This document shows positions 63,261 to 64,000 of a stretch of DNA of 64,000 bases, in pieces. Within the stretch, counting starts at the first letter, position 1, and every line of letters begins with the position of its first letter. The notes below the pieces were generated by a model. That model saw only the letters and a program-made list of their open reading frames with translations, did no database searches and had not been told where the DNA came from. This DNA is from Gracilariopsis chorda (Eukaryota; Rhodophyta; Florideophyceae; Gracilariales; Gracilariaceae). Location of the stretch: contig NBIV01000014.1 in assembly GCA_003194525.1 (NCBI GenBank), positions 372,001 to 436,000 on the forward strand. Direction: 5' to 3'. The position numbers were made by a program, and so were the translations under genes.

Positions 63261-63644
63261 TCAAGTGTCTTCAAAGAGCGCAAACAAGAATGGCGTTGCC
63301 TTCTCAACAACGAGACGCGCAGCAAATCCGTCAACTTTGGGAATCATGGTGATAGCAGCCCATACCTTTTGATAGTGTTTCACAGGTACGCGCAATACGT
63401 GAAGTCCTTCATCCAGCGATGCGAAGTCACAGAACTCGTACACAAGCGTTGCGCTACCTACAACTCCATACATTTCAATTAGAGCCCACGGGATGGCGCG
63501 CTCCATCATGTTCCTCGGCACTGGCGTTAACGCCGGACATTCCATTTCGGCACGTATCTTCAAGTAAACTGATCTTGGCTTCAAGACCCTCGTTGACTTT
63601 AGTTTAGTCTCCTGCTGTTGTGAAACTGCGGTTGGGGGTGGCAT
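63261..63644 (-). CDS. Pop5/Rpp14-family RNase P/MRP protein subunit (127 aa)
   Basis: ATG at 63644, single exon, length like human Rpp14 (124 aa). The pattern fits the family: an early strand (RSVYLKIRAEME), a helix into WALIEMYGVVGSATLVYEF, then DEGLHVLRVPVKHYQKVWAA and ITMIPKVDG, which match the conserved iiRVpr..yr.vWaAlt.i..i.G block. The product would help the RNA-based enzymes that trim tRNA 5' ends and rRNA precursors in the nucleus. The terminal SGTI-like element of Pop5 is not evident. Confidence 0.65.
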   Translation of the reverse strand: MPPPTAVSQQQETKLKSTRVLKPRSVYLKIRAEMECPALTPVPRNMMERAIPWALIEMYGVVGSATLVYEFCDFASLDEGLHVLRVPVKHYQKVWAAITMIPKVDGFAARLVVEKATPFLFALFEDT

Positions 63645-63752
63645 GATTCATCACAACAGTTGGTTCGAAACGCTCGTCCACTGTCTTTAATACTCGCGAG
63701 TGTTCCGTTTCAGAACTTTGTACCGCCGCAATCTCCAGTAGTCGAGAGATTG

Positions 63753-64000
63753 TCACCTCTCAACGGAAGAATTATGTAGAGCGCAACTTGGGAGGAAGGC
63801 TACCAGAGGAAGATTAAGGTTTTGGCCCCTTCGTAAGCTTCTAACCCTCTCAAAAGGGGAATTGATGTATACCCTAGGCACCTCGCTTGAAGAATCAACT
63901 TCAGGGTGACCTTTGCGACGTTTGTTCTTGACCGCGCGGAACGGACGACGGCGAATGCTCGTGTCTTGCGCGGGGTAGATAGGTCTTCGACAGAATACCC
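63753..64000 (-). CDS. Possible carboxy end of a gene running in from the right edge
   Basis: A minus frame is open from the window edge to a TGA at 63753-63755, about 82 codons, with a basic then mixed composition (RRRPFRAVKNKRRKGHPEVD; VPRVYINSPFERVRSLRRG). Another minus frame is open to 63800. No family recognised, and the stretch is too short to be sure it is coding. Confidence 0.25.
   Translation of the reverse strand, partial: VFCRRPIYPAQDTSIRRRPFRAVKNKRRKGHPEVDSSSEVPRVYINSPFERVRSLRRGQNLNLPLVAFLPSCALHNSSVER

Noticed and set aside
1-64000. tRNA, rRNA and CRISPR arrays
   Set aside because: Looked for T-arm-like words and regular short direct repeats with spacers; none formed a credible tRNA or array. 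A weak tRNA could be missed by eye.

Overview
This is a eukaryotic nuclear window. The genes have no or one short intron, and there are spliceosomal introns, TATA boxes and several retroelement families. The host genes encode a CLC channel, deoxyhypusine synthase, a Sey1/RHD3 GTPase, TAPT1, Spp2 and Pop5/Rpp14. Compact, intron-poor genes set in a sea of transposons suggest a red alga, perhaps a florideophyte such as a Chondrus relative. That is an inference I cannot test here.

Layout. 1-1138: 3' end of a CLC chloride channel gene. 1139-10932: gene-poor DNA with tandem repeats, foldback elements and an inverted-repeat pair. 10933-18715: a complete Mutator-like element (MULE) with 240-bp TIRs that look identical, a perfect 9-bp target duplication and a 1,913-residue ORF that fuses a Ulp1-type cysteine protease to two zinc-binding modules, a DDE transposase core and a SWIM finger. 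An acidic convergent second ORF lies opposite it. 19520-23697: a small repeat-bearing ORF, LINE debris, MITEs and a probable EAF-type elongation factor. 24-27.9 kb: a decayed GNAT-like gene and a small membrane-protein ORF. About 27.96-43.01 kb: an old, broken Ty1/copia element on the minus strand, split in its gag by a nearly whole 10.3-kb Ty3/gypsy chromovirus (31850-42191, TSD AATTT). 43054-43410: a TA-flanked MITE. 43833-45000: deoxyhypusine synthase. 45-49 kb: palindromes and two 5'-truncated LINE copies with TSDs and (GA)n tails. 50349-51593: a PH-domain protein kinase. 53354-54037: a hypothetical gene. 55915-56699: a second LINE type with a (GAA)n tail. 58124-63644: a gene cluster of TAPT1, Sey1/RHD3, Spp2 and Pop5/Rpp14.

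Two signals stand out. First, the gypsy element, coding parts and LTRs alike, is carpeted with perfect micro-inverted repeats (typically 5-bp stem, 3-nt loop), often every 20-60 bp; the neighbouring copia and host genes do not show this. Second, the MULE looks recent and possibly active. It has the convergent two-gene, TIR-promoter layout of maize MuDR, but its transposase carries an N-terminal SUMO-protease-type domain with a complete His-Asp-Gln-Cys set. A third signal is a Tudor-like module sitting inside the RNase H domain of a LINE.

The host genes are mostly ER, translation and RNA-processing housekeeping functions (ER membrane fusion, ER membrane protein, eIF5A modification, splicing, RNase P/MRP) and show no operon-like logic. 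The rest of the window is explained by transposon turnover.
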